Shown here piece after piece: positions 1-7,956 of a DNA stretch of 64,000 nucleotides. How positions within the stretch are numbered: position 1 is the first letter of the stretch; each line of letters opens with the position of its first letter. The stretch spans positions 1-64,000 of the forward strand of contig JBJDZG010000007.1 of NCBI GenBank assembly GCA_051867875.1, in the 5' to 3' direction. Under the pieces are notes generated by a model. That model was not told where the DNA came from. It worked only from the letters and a program-made list of their open reading frames with translations, and did no database searches. The stretch comes from RGIG4608 sp051867875. Lineage in GTDB: Bacteria > Bacillota > Clostridia > Oscillospirales > CAG-272. A program made the position numbers and the translations under genes.

Positions 1-367
1 AGAGGCTCGCACGATGAAAGCGCTTGAAGGCTTCCTTCGCCCCGAGTTTATCAACCGCGTTGACGAGATAATTACCTTTAATTCACTCACCAAAGAGAAC
101 TTTGAAAAGATTGCCGATATTATGCTCGGCGAGCTCAGAGAGGCACTCACGGAAAAGGGAATTGCTCTTACCTATACGAGAGATACGCTTAAATATATCG
201 GCGAGAAGTCGTATTCAGCCAAATTCGGCGCAAGAAACATGAGAAGGTTTATTCAGACTCATATTGAAGACGCCATAGCGGAAAAGGTAATCGCAGACTA
301 TAACAGAAGTATAACGAAGGTTCATATTTCCGTTAAAAACGGAGAGATTGCCGTTACCTGTATGTAA
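1..367 (+). CDS. Clp-family AAA+ ATPase, C-terminal end (partial)
   Basis: This is the last ~121 residues of a gene that begins before the window; the frame is open to base 2. The sequence FRPEFINRVDEII-like stretch (here LRPEFINRVDEI) is the end of the second AAA+ module of ClpA/ClpB/ClpC unfoldases, and GARNMRRFIQ is the sensor-2 motif that contacts nucleotide in the D2 small domain. Such proteins form hexamers that unfold substrates, either for ClpP or for disaggregation. The remaining piece cannot separate ClpC, ClpB and ClpA, because the diagnostic ClpP loop and middle domain lie outside. It ends just before a strong hairpin terminator and faces nnrD convergently. Confidence 0.85.
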   Translation, partial: EARTMKALEGFLRPEFINRVDEIITFNSLTKENFEKIADIMLGELREALTEKGIALTYTRDTLKYIGEKSYSAKFGARNMRRFIQTHIEDAIAEKVIADYNRSITKVHISVKNGEIAVTCM

Positions 368-374
368 AAAAAGC

Positions 375-411
375 TTGGCGTAGCGTTCTTATGAACGCTA
401 CGCCAATTTTT
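375..411. terminator. Bidirectional rho-independent terminator between clp and nnrD
   Basis: A perfect 14-bp stem (375-388 with 393-406) encloses a TTAT loop. It is followed by TTTTTAT on the plus strand and by a T-rich run on the minus strand, so it can serve both convergent genes. Confidence 0.9.
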
Positions 412-1267
412 ATATTTTCAAAAGCACGTTTGAGAGGCAGTCGGATATATCGCTTGCCATCACGGAATATTCGGACAGCTTCTCCGATGCGATATCTCCC
501 GCAAGACCGTGAATATACACGCCGAGGCAAGCGGCGTTATATGCGTCGAGTCCCGACGCCAAAAGCGCGCCGATAACACCGTCAAGCACGTCGCCCGAGC
601 CCGCGGTGCTCATACCGCTGTTTCCGCTCTGATTGATATATATTTCAGTGCCGTGGGGCTTTGCAACGGCGGTGCTGTGGTCTTTTAGCACCGTGATAAC
701 GCCGTGTCCGTCGGCAAAATTCTGCGCAAAAAGCGGAATATCCGCCGTAATATTGTGAACCGCCTTATCCGAAAGCCTTGACATTTCAAGCGGGTGTGGA
801 GTAATAACGGCAGGAGCTTTTATCTTACCCCAAAGCTCGATGTCGTTTGAAATAAGATTGAGTGCATCTGCGTCAATGAGAATGGGACAGGTGCAATTTT
901 CAAGTGTGAGTTTGAGAATGGCGAGCGCGTCCTCACTCTGCGAAAGCCCCATGCCGACAGCCACCGCGTCGGCTTTTGTTATTGACCTTGCGAGCTTTGA
1001 AAAATCAATACCGTTTTCATTGTATAGAGTCATTACGGCTTCGGGAATGAGGGCTTGCAGTGGAATTCTGTTCGCGTCGCAAGTGAAGATTTCAACAAGA
1101 CCTGCACCCATTCTGTAAGCGGCTTTCGCACAAAAATACGGTGCACCGCACATACCGCGCGAGCCTCCAATAACGAGCAGACGTCCGCAACTTCCCTTGT
1201 TGGAGTTTTGCGAGCGTTTTGGCATCAGCTTTTTGATATCTTCTTCACAGTATGAAAATGTTTTCAT
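410..1267 (-). CDS. nnrD: ADP-dependent NAD(P)H-hydrate dehydratase
   Basis: A 285-residue protein of the YjeF C-terminal/ribokinase-like family. In characterised members it uses ADP to dehydrate the S form of hydrated NAD(P)H, repairing damaged cofactor in the cytoplasm. The sequence shows GRLLVIGGSRGMCGA near the N-terminus, ITPHPLEMSRL mid-protein, and SGMSTAGSGDVLDG near the C-terminus, which holds the catalytic aspartate and the nucleotide-binding glycines. It lacks the N-terminal epimerase (NnrE) domain present in many fused homologues. Its ATG overlaps the ttcA stop by 4 bp (ATGA), so translation is probably coupled and this is the last gene of the holB operon. Confidence 0.9.
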   Translation of the reverse strand: MKTFSYCEEDIKKLMPKRSQNSNKGSCGRLLVIGGSRGMCGAPYFCAKAAYRMGAGLVEIFTCDANRIPLQALIPEAVMTLYNENGIDFSKLARSITKADAVAVGMGLSQSEDALAILKLTLENCTCPILIDADALNLISNDIELWGKIKAPAVITPHPLEMSRLSDKAVHNITADIPLFAQNFADGHGVITVLKDHSTAVAKPHGTEIYINQSGNSGMSTAGSGDVLDGVIGALLASGLDAYNAACLGVYIHGLAGDIASEKLSEYSVMASDISDCLSNVLLKI

Positions 1268-2031
1268 TCCTCGTCCCCCTCATCGTAATCCTTGATACCG
1301 TTCATCTGAGAGATAGCCTTGAATCCGTCAATTTCGCCTCTCTGCATAGCACCGAAAATTCGGTAGCGCAAGCCCTTGTGCTTTATATCAAGCTCGCGGA
1401 GAAGCTGCTTCATCTCCTCGCGCTCGGTGTTGCCGTCGGCGGGACAGGTAGATTTAACAACGGGAAGCTCCGCGGCACTTGCAAAAGCGCGCACGCTCTT
1501 TTCGCTTGCGTAGAGGAGTGGTCTGACCATTGTCAAATCTATTCTCGAAAGATAGGTAACGGGAGAAAAGCAACCTATTCTGCCCTCGAAAAAAAGGTTG
1601 AGCATAAATGTTTCAATGGCATCATCGAAATGATGACCGAGAGCCACTTTGTTACAGCCGAGCTCCTTTGCCGTGTTGTACAGCACACCGCGGCGCATTT
1701 TGGCGCAAAGAGAGCAGGGACTTTTTTCTTTTCTCTCCTCGAAAATAATCTGGTATATTTGCGTAGGAGCAATACGGTATTCCACGCCGAGCCTTTCGCA
1801 GAGCTCGCGTATGCCGTCAAAATTCATATTCGGGAAGCCCATATCTACGGTTATCGCCATGAGCTCGTATTTTTTGGGATAAAATCTTCTCATTTCCGCC
1901 AGAGCGCAGAGAAGCGCCAAGGAGTCCTTTCCCGCAGAAACTCCGACGGCAATCTTGTCGCCGTCCTCTATCATCTGATAGTCGTCAACGGCGCGTCTTG
2001 TATAGCTTAAAAGTCTTTTAAGTTCTTTCAT
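1264..2031 (-). CDS. ttcA: tRNA 2-thiocytidine(32) synthetase-like PP-loop ATPase
   Basis: A 255-residue cytoplasmic PP-loop protein. The adenylation motif reads SAGKDS, a variant of the usual SGGKDS. A CSLC pair and a later Cys in STCPADG match the three cysteines that hold the [4Fe-4S] cluster in TtcA, which thiolates C32 of some tRNAs. GHHFDDAIET is the second family motif. TtcA/TilS/Ncs6 relatives share the fold, but the cysteine pattern and length favour TtcA. It starts 1 nt after the trmN6 stop and overlaps nnrD by 4 bp. The two Fe-S-type proteins of this operon (this and RicT) sit beside a ferredoxin gene. Confidence 0.85.
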   Translation of the reverse strand: MKELKRLLSYTRRAVDDYQMIEDGDKIAVGVSAGKDSLALLCALAEMRRFYPKKYELMAITVDMGFPNMNFDGIRELCERLGVEYRIAPTQIYQIIFEERKEKSPCSLCAKMRRGVLYNTAKELGCNKVALGHHFDDAIETFMLNLFFEGRIGCFSPVTYLSRIDLTMVRPLLYASEKSVRAFASAAELPVVKSTCPADGNTEREEMKQLLRELDIKHKGLRYRIFGAMQRGEIDGFKAISQMNGIKDYDEGDEE

Positions 2032-2032
2032 T

Positions 2033-2788
2033 TCAAAAATTACAGCTTTCGTATATTTGTTTTGCCCGTTCGGTCAATTTTTTCGGGTCTTCGTCGGTGT
2101 TGAGATACAGGGGCTCTCCCACCTTGACTGATGATGAAGCGCCTTTTTTTGCCTTGACGAGCACCATCGACGGAGCGGTTTTTGTGTTCGCGTGAACAAA
2201 GCATATCTCTTTGGGTTCGAGCGAATTTTCCCTCATAGCGCACAAAAGGTCGGTAAGTCTGTCAGGACGCCACACGCAGTAAAAATATCCGCCGTGCTTC
2301 AACAGTCTTTTCGCGCACGCGCAGAAATCTACGATATCTCCGCAGACCTCGTGGCGCGCTATGTACTTTTCGTCGTGCTCGTTCCGCTTGCCGCTGTCGG
2401 CTCTCATATATGGCGGATTTGAAAAGACCGCGTCCGCCTCAGCACCGATATCGGAGCTTTTCGCGTCCCTTACGTCCTTGCAAATGGGAAGGATTCTGCC
2501 GTTAAAAGAGTTGATTTCGGCATTCTTCCCGATAATCTCCGCAAAACTCTGTTGTACTTCAAGGCAGTAAATCTTTCTGAACTTATTTTTTGCACAAGCG
2601 AGCAGGGAAATTATCCCCGTACCGCCCCCGAGCTCGACCGCAATTCCTTTCGGTTGTGCTTTGATAAAGGCGGCGAGCAGATACGCGTCCGTGCCGAAGG
2701 TAAGACCGTTTTTCTTTTGTATCAGTTTTATATTTTCATTGACCTCGGTCAATTTTTCATCATTTTTAATAATGATATCGGTATTCAA
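2033..2788 (-). CDS. tRNA1(Val) adenine(37)-N6 methyltransferase family protein (TTG start)
   Basis: A 251-residue SAM-dependent methyltransferase. The SAM-binding loop ELGGGTGIISLL and the catalytic SNPPYM motif place it in the TrmN6/YabB group of N6-adenine methyltransferases that act on tRNA. The frame is open further upstream, to an ATG at 2881 inside the ferredoxin gene, but I choose TTG at 2788. A GGAGG lies 5 nt before it, and family similarity begins shortly after, at KLIQKKNGLTFGTDAYLL. Firmicutes often carry this gene just downstream of holB and ricT, as here. Modification of tRNA is family knowledge; the exact target is inferred. Confidence 0.85.
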   Translation of the reverse strand: MNTDIIIKNDEKLTEVNENIKLIQKKNGLTFGTDAYLLAAFIKAQPKGIAVELGGGTGIISLLACAKNKFRKIYCLEVQQSFAEIIGKNAEINSFNGRILPICKDVRDAKSSDIGAEADAVFSNPPYMRADSGKRNEHDEKYIARHEVCGDIVDFCACAKRLLKHGGYFYCVWRPDRLTDLLCAMRENSLEPKEICFVHANTKTAPSMVLVKAKKGASSSVKVGEPLYLNTDEDPKKLTERAKQIYESCNF

Positions 2789-2850
2789 AATTTCCTCCGA
2801 ATTAAAAAATACGAAGCAGAAACCTGCCTCGTATTCTTTAATGTAAATGA

Positions 2851-3021
2851 TTATTCCTGAGTAGGAGCACCTACGGGGCAAACGTCAGCACATGCGCCGC
2901 ACTCTGCACATTCATCAGGATTAATTACGTACATACCATCACCTTCTGTGATAGCACCACAGGGGCAAGCATCAGCACAAGCACCGCAAGCGATGCAAGC
3001 GTCGGTAATCTTATAAGCCAT
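2851..3021 (-). CDS. 2[4Fe-4S] bacterial-type ferredoxin
   Basis: A 56-residue protein with two complete cluster-binding motifs, CIACGACADACP and CAECGACADVCP. It is a typical clostridial small ferredoxin that shuttles low-potential electrons in the cytoplasm. The start is set at 3021, where ATG-GCT follows GGAGG with normal spacing; an in-frame ATG 15 nt upstream lacks that spacing. It lies between ricT and trmN6 in the position where Bacillus has yabA, and has its own likely promoter. The specific electron partner cannot be told from sequence. Confidence 0.95.
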   Translation of the reverse strand: MAYKITDACIACGACADACPCGAITEGDGMYVINPDECAECGACADVCPVGAPTQE

Positions 3022-3052
3022 GATAAATACCTCCATATAGTATTGATATCAC

Positions 3053-3082
3053 ATTATAACACAACCCCATGCCAAAATGCAA
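3053..3082 (-). promoter_or_regulatory. Predicted promoter of the ferredoxin gene
   Basis: On the minus strand TTGCAT (3082-3077) is separated by 18 nt from TATAAT (3058-3053). It overlaps an inverted repeat (CAACCCC...GGGGTTG, 3062-3088) that might be an operator or a weak terminator after ricT. Confidence 0.55.
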
Positions 3083-3119
3083 GGGGTTGAGTGAAATTTT
3101 ATAAAAATTAATAAAAAAT

Positions 3120-4223
3120 TTATTCTTTTTCGTTCTTTTTAGCGGAATTTATGACTTTGACCTCATCTCTCGAATATACTTTCGGGGGTTGGTCGTCCTT
3201 GTCCGCAAGTTTTACTTTTACCTTTCCCGCGAGATACTGGGCTTCAATTACCGTGCCTATTCCGTCGGGAGTCTTGACCGTGGAATCGACTGCGGGAGTC
3301 CTTGCTATCTCGTACTCGTAAGTTTCATGCTCGTATTTAAGACAGCACATAAGGCGTCCGCAAGTGCCCGAAATTTTTGAAGAGTTGAGAAAGAGCCCCT
3401 GTTCCTTTGCCATTTTAATGGATACCTGAACGAAATCTGAGAGGAAGGTAGCACAGCAGAGGGGTCTGCCGCACGCACCGAGACCGCCGATGAGCTTCGC
3501 CTCGTCGCGGATACCTATCTGACGGAGTTCAATTCTCGTTCTGAAAACGGAGGCGAGGTCCTTTACGAGCTCGCGGAAATCGACTCTGCCGGACGAGGTG
3601 AAATAGAAGAGGAGCTTGCTGTTGTCAAAGGTGTACTGCGCGTCAACGAGCTTCATATCGAGTCCGTGGCGCTCAATCTGCTTCAAGCAAATGTCGAATG
3701 CCTCTTTTTCCTTTTTGTGGTTGTCCTCGTTGTGAACGACGTCCTCTTCCTTGGCTATGCGTATAACACGGCGCAGAGGGGGTACTATTTCGGATACGCC
3801 GACTAACTTGTTCGGAATAAATACCTCTCCGAACTCCTCACCGCGCGCGGTGTCAACTATCGCGTATTCGCCCTTGCTTGCAGTTATGCCTGCGGGGTCG
3901 AAATAGTAGACCTTGCCGACCTTTTTGAACCTGATTCCGACGACCTCGACCTTCTCCTCATCGTCCTTTGCTTCACTTGCATGGGCGGGAGTGTCGGCAA
4001 ACGCCTCGGGAACGATATCTTCAAGAAAAGCGGTGTTTTCTTCGTTTTCCTCGGGTGCAACCTCATCTTCGGCGTCACTTGCGAGCATTTCCTCGTTTTC
4101 CGACTGAAGCTCGGGAGCGTCCTTTTTGTTTCTGTGCTTCTTGTTGTATCTGTGATGATACCTTTTTTTATTGTTGGGCTTTTTGCCCTGACTGTTCTGA
4201 TTGTTTTGATTGTTGTTTTCCAT
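3120..4223 (-). CDS. ricT: RicT/YaaT-like PSP1-domain protein
   Basis: A 367-residue cytoplasmic protein. The first ~90 residues are low complexity: an Asn/Lys/His-rich stretch, then an acidic one. From about residue 92 (VEVVGIRFKKVGKVYYF) it matches the PSP1/YaaT family. Conserved cysteines appear in GACGRPLCC and GTCGRLMCC; in Bacillus RicT the equivalent region helps hold [4Fe-4S] clusters of the RicAFT complex, which acts with RNase Y in mRNA processing. It begins 36 nt after holB, the order usual in Firmicutes. The basic tail is unusual and could bind RNA, but that is inference. ricA and ricF are not in the window. Confidence 0.9.
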   Translation of the reverse strand: MENNNQNNQNSQGKKPNNKKRYHHRYNKKHRNKKDAPELQSENEEMLASDAEDEVAPEENEENTAFLEDIVPEAFADTPAHASEAKDDEEKVEVVGIRFKKVGKVYYFDPAGITASKGEYAIVDTARGEEFGEVFIPNKLVGVSEIVPPLRRVIRIAKEEDVVHNEDNHKKEKEAFDICLKQIERHGLDMKLVDAQYTFDNSKLLFYFTSSGRVDFRELVKDLASVFRTRIELRQIGIRDEAKLIGGLGACGRPLCCATFLSDFVQVSIKMAKEQGLFLNSSKISGTCGRLMCCLKYEHETYEYEIARTPAVDSTVKTPDGIGTVIEAQYLAGKVKVKLADKDDQPPKVYSRDEVKVINSAKKNEKE

Positions 4224-4259
4224 ATATATCTCCGTTCTGCCATTCGGCAGATTTTCTTG

Positions 4260-5297
4260 CTAAATTAATCCGCTCAAATAATTGATGACTGTAAGTTTTA
4301 CATTTGCATTTCTGAGTAGGGAAACGCGTGCTTTCTCCGTGCTTTCAAGCATATCTACGAGCTTTTGAGTCGAAAAGCTGTACGAGAGCTCTTCGGCGCG
4401 CTCTCTGTCGGTGAAAAAAACAAGCGCTGGCGAGTCCGCTTTTTTTAATACCACGAGGTCGCGGAGCGCCATTTGTATCTGAGAGAGCTGTGCGATTATG
4501 CGCTCACGCTCGTCGCGCTTTTGAGAGAATAGGGCACTTATCTCTGCAAAATTCTCCGAAAGCGAACGCTGTGCGACAGCTTCGATAAGTCTTTCGGTAA
4601 GCGCTCTGTCTTCAAGTATCTGCTTTTTGTCGCTTGACGAGATGAGTTCGAGGATTTTTCCGATGCTTCCGCCGCTCGCCTTGTAAATCTGCTTGTAGTC
4701 CTCGGGCGAATTGTTTATAAAATTCCTTGCCGACGGCGACGACGATTTTATATATTCGAGAGTCTGCTCCTCGGTTGGAGTTTTCATTCTCAAAACGGGC
4801 GCGCGGCTCTTGATTGTTTCAAGTATCGTTTCGGTATTCTCGCAAAGAAGAATGAAAATGACGTAGGACGGCGGTTCTTCAAGGCTTAAAAGGAGCGCGT
4901 TCTGCGCCTGCACGGTCATGGTGTGAGCACCCTCGATAATATATACCTTGAAGTCCCCGTCATTCGGATAGATTGAAATGTCGCTTTTGATAAAGCGAAT
5001 GGGCTCAACGCCGAGCATCGCTTTGTCTTTTTCACGGCGTATCAACGTGACGTCGGGGGAGATTCCTTCCATAATCTTTTTACAGGACGGGCAAAGCCCG
5101 CAGGGCACTGTGCTCTCACCGTCAGAGCGTTTCTCGCAGTTTACGGCAGAGGCGATGAACTTCGCAAGCGTGTGCTTACCCGTGCCCGAAGCACCGAGCA
5201 GAATGTATGCGTGGGAGAGCGAACCCGCTTTTGCGGAATTTGCAAAATAAGAGCAAAGCTCCTCGTTTGCAATTACAGAAAAAGAATTGTTTTCCAT
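4260..5297 (-). CDS. holB: DNA polymerase III subunit delta-prime
   Basis: A 345-residue clamp-loader subunit. Residues 35-42 (GASGTGKH) form the Walker A loop. Cysteines at about 54-73 (NCEK...CGLCPSC) form the zinc module of the DnaX/HolB family. ALLLSLEEPP and SRAPVL-type stretches follow as in AAA+ clamp loaders, where SRC is typical. It helps load the beta clamp at the replication fork. The start is preceded by AGGAGGGTGC. It is the first gene of the minus-strand operon, and the promoter 31 nt upstream fits that. Confidence 0.92.
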   Translation of the reverse strand: MENNSFSVIANEELCSYFANSAKAGSLSHAYILLGASGTGKHTLAKFIASAVNCEKRSDGESTVPCGLCPSCKKIMEGISPDVTLIRREKDKAMLGVEPIRFIKSDISIYPNDGDFKVYIIEGAHTMTVQAQNALLLSLEEPPSYVIFILLCENTETILETIKSRAPVLRMKTPTEEQTLEYIKSSSPSARNFINNSPEDYKQIYKASGGSIGKILELISSSDKKQILEDRALTERLIEAVAQRSLSENFAEISALFSQKRDERERIIAQLSQIQMALRDLVVLKKADSPALVFFTDRERAEELSYSFSTQKLVDMLESTEKARVSLLRNANVKLTVINYLSGLI

Positions 5298-5327
5298 AGT
5301 GCACCCTCCTAAAAATCATACGAAATT

Positions 5328-5356
5328 ATTATATCAAAAAAAAGAAAATCTGTCAA
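5328..5356 (-). promoter_or_regulatory. Promoter of the holB-ricT operon
   Basis: On the minus strand a perfect TTGACA (5356-5351), 17-nt spacer and perfect TATAAT (5333-5328) lie just upstream of holB. It is divergent from the glgC promoter. Confidence 0.85.
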
Positions 5357-5468
5357 TAGGGGGCAGGGCGCAAAACTGAAAAAAACCTTTGCGCGGGGCT
5401 TTATGTAACAATGGCGTAAGCCTGTTTTGTGAATTATTAACAAAATGACGAAAATATTGAAAAAACAC

Positions 5469-5497
5469 TTGAAAAATAAAAGGTTTTGTAATATAAT
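5469..5497 (+). promoter_or_regulatory. Promoter of the glycogen operon
   Basis: TTGAAA (5469-5474), a 17-nt spacer and TATAAT (5492-5497) lie 70 nt before the glgC start. I see no clear operator in the leader. Confidence 0.8.
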
Positions 5498-5566
5498 AAT
5501 TGTGTACGGCTATGTTTATATCATATATATTGTATAAAGTTAACATCATGAAGGGAGATTCTTGAT

Positions 5567-6754
5567 ATGTTTAAGAAAAAAGAATGTGTCGCCATGCTGC
5601 TTGCCGGCGGACAAGGTTCAAGACTTTACGCACTTACCGTCAAAACCGCAAAGCCTGCGGTTTCATTTGGTGGAAAGTTCAGAATTATCGACTTCCCGCT
5701 TTCAAACTGTATCAATTCAGGAGTAGATACCGTCGGCGTTCTCACCCAGTATCAACCCCTCGTGCTCAATGAATACATAGGAAACGGACTTCCTTGGGAC
5801 CTTGACAGGACCTTCGGCGGTGTTTCCATTCTTCCCCCGTACCAAGGACACAGCGGCGCTGACTGGTATAAGGGAACTGCAAACGCAATTTACCAGAATA
5901 TCGAATTTATCAAGAGATATGACGCGGACTACGTTCTTATCCTTTCGGGCGACCATATCTATACCATGGATTACAACAAAATGCTTGAATATCACAAAGA
6001 GCAGGGAGCTGACTGCACGATAGCGGTTCTCAAAGTTCCAATGGAAGAGGCAAGCCGTTTCGGAATTATGAGCGTAAATCCCGATAACTCCATTTACAAA
6101 TTCACCGAAAAGCCCAAGAATCCCGACAGTAATCTCGCTTCAATGGGTATCTACATTTTCAGTGCGGATAAGCTTTATAAATACCTCGCGGAAGATGAGG
6201 CGGACCCCAATTCCAGCAACGACTTTGGAAAGAATATCATTCCCAAGATGCTCGAAAACGGCGAAAAAATGTTTGCATACGGCTTTGAGGGATACTGGAA
6301 GGACGTCGGAACGATTTCCTCTCTCTGGGAAGCGAATATGGACCTTCTCGGCGAAGAACCCGTGCTTTCATTTGATGATGAATCGAGAAGAATTTTTTCA
6401 AGGCACGAAAACGAAGCGCCCCAGTATATCGGCCCTGACGCAATCGTTGAAAACTCCTCTATTACAGAGGGCTGTGAGATACATGGAACGGTCATTAACA
6501 GCGTGCTCGGCTACGGCGTCGTAGTTGAAAAGGGCGCAGTTGTTAAGGATTCCGTGCTTATGCATCACGTAACGGTTGGCGAGTGGGCGAATATCGACTA
6601 TTCGATTCTCGACTCCGACGTAACCGTGGGCAGAGCGGCAAGAATAGGCAGACCGCGCGACGCCGCACAGGGCATTACAGTTATCGGAGCAGGCAACACA
6701 GTAGCTGACGGCGAGAATATCGCCGATAACCAAATGATTTATTCAAAGGAGTGA
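5567..6754 (+). CDS. glgC: Glucose-1-phosphate adenylyltransferase, catalytic subunit
   Basis: A 395-residue cytoplasmic enzyme that makes ADP-glucose from ATP and glucose-1-phosphate, the committed step of glycogen synthesis. The N-terminal nucleotide motif LAGGQGSRL and [15 protein letters not shown] are intact. [10 protein letters not shown] carries the metal-binding aspartate, and FTEKP marks the sugar-phosphate site. A left-handed beta-helix of hexapeptide repeats (about residues 290-390) follows, as in the family. The start has an AAGGGAG site. It is the first gene of glgC-glgD-glgA-glgP-GH13, with only 7 nt between its stop and glgD. Confidence 0.96.
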   Translation: MFKKKECVAMLLAGGQGSRLYALTVKTAKPAVSFGGKFRIIDFPLSNCINSGVDTVGVLTQYQPLVLNEYIGNGLPWDLDRTFGGVSILPPYQGHSGADWYKGTANAIYQNIEFIKRYDADYVLILSGDHIYTMDYNKMLEYHKEQGADCTIAVLKVPMEEASRFGIMSVNPDNSIYKFTEKPKNPDSNLASMGIYIFSADKLYKYLAEDEADPNSSNDFGKNIIPKMLENGEKMFAYGFEGYWKDVGTISSLWEANMDLLGEEPVLSFDDESRRIFSRHENEAPQYIGPDAIVENSSITEGCEIHGTVINSVLGYGVVVEKGAVVKDSVLMHHVTVGEWANIDYSILDSDVTVGRAARIGRPRDAAQGITVIGAGNTVADGENIADNQMIYSKE

Positions 6755-6761
6755 GGTGACT

Positions 6762-7901
6762 ATGATGAAAGCAGCCGGACTTATATTTTCCAATATACAC
6801 GACCAAGCCCTTCCCGAACTTACAAAACCGCGTACGATGGCGAGCGTTCCCTTTGGCGGAAGGTACCGTCTTATTGACTTTGCTCTTTCAAATATGGTGA
6901 ACTCCGACATAACGACGGTAGGACTTATCACACACGACAATTATCAGTCGCTCCTCGACCATATCGGAACAGGTAAGGACTGGGACCTTGCACGCCGTTC
7001 AGGCGGTATCAAGCTCCTGCCCCCGTTCATCACAAGCGGCGGACACGGAAACGATATACTTTACAAGACAAGACTTGAAGCACTTATCGGCGTAAAGAGA
7101 TTCGTTGAAAATTGCGGTGCGGACAATATCGTTATTTCCGACTGTAATATGATTTGCAATATCGACTATTCCGATGCGCTTGACGCTCATATCCATAACA
7201 ATGCGGATATCACAATCATCACGAAGCTCGTCAATACGGCAGAGCTCAGATTCCCGCTTGACAGATACATAAAGATAGTTGACTGCAACGAAAAGGGCGA
7301 GATAGTTGATTACGCTTCCTACGATTCACAGCAGGGCGAATTTCATATCAACACAAATATGATGATAGTTAAACGCTCCTATCTCCTCTCCGTAATCAGT
7401 GAGGCTGATACAAGAGGATATACGAGCTTTTCAAGAGATGTTATCATAAGAAATCTCGGCAAGCACAGATTCTTCGCTTTCGAGTACGACGGATATTTCA
7501 ACTATATCGACTCTATGCAGAAGTATTTCTTCTGCAATATGAAGATGCTTGACCCCCAAAAGAGAAAGCTTGTATTCCACGTTAAGAACAGACCTATCTA
7601 TACGAAGGTAAGAAATACACCGCCCACGAGATACACGGAAAACGCAAAGGTTACAAACTCGATTATTGCGGATGGCTGCGTTATCGACGGCGTAGTTGAA
7701 AACTCCATTCTTTTCAGAGGAGTTAAAGTCGGCAAGGGAACGGTTGTCAAAAACTCCATTCTTTTGCAGAACACTTACACGGGCGACGACGTATATCTTA
7801 ACTGCGTAGTAACGGATAAAAACGTAACGATTAAGAACGGCAAGATGCTCTCGGGCCACGAAACGCTTCCTTTCTATATCGGAAAGGGAACGACAGTATA
7901 A
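6762..7901 (+). CDS. glgD: GlgD, regulatory homologue of glucose-1-phosphate adenylyltransferase
   Basis: A 379-residue paralogue of GlgC with the same two-domain layout. The catalytic loop is degraded: where GlgC has LAGGQGSRL this protein has LIFSNIHDQ, although PFGGRYRLIDFALSN and the beta-helix remain. In Bacillus and Clostridia GlgD forms a heteromer with GlgC and raises its activity, with little or no activity alone. The start is taken at the ATG at 6762, after AAAGGAG (6745-6751). A GTG at 6756 and an ATG at 6765 are possible alternatives. Confidence 0.95.
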   Translation: MMKAAGLIFSNIHDQALPELTKPRTMASVPFGGRYRLIDFALSNMVNSDITTVGLITHDNYQSLLDHIGTGKDWDLARRSGGIKLLPPFITSGGHGNDILYKTRLEALIGVKRFVENCGADNIVISDCNMICNIDYSDALDAHIHNNADITIITKLVNTAELRFPLDRYIKIVDCNEKGEIVDYASYDSQQGEFHINTNMMIVKRSYLLSVISEADTRGYTSFSRDVIIRNLGKHRFFAFEYDGYFNYIDSMQKYFFCNMKMLDPQKRKLVFHVKNRPIYTKVRNTPPTRYTENAKVTNSIIADGCVIDGVVENSILFRGVKVGKGTVVKNSILLQNTYTGDDVYLNCVVTDKNVTIKNGKMLSGHETLPFYIGKGTTV

Positions 7902-7956
7902 TTTTACCCCCCCTGTATTCGCGATTTTTTCAAATTTCAGTAAGGAAGGAAAAATT

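Noticed and set aside
2789..2881. Longer trmN6 reading frame from ATG 2881
   Set aside because: It would overlap the ferredoxin gene by 31 bp and add residues absent from the family; TTG 2788 has a strong GGAGG.
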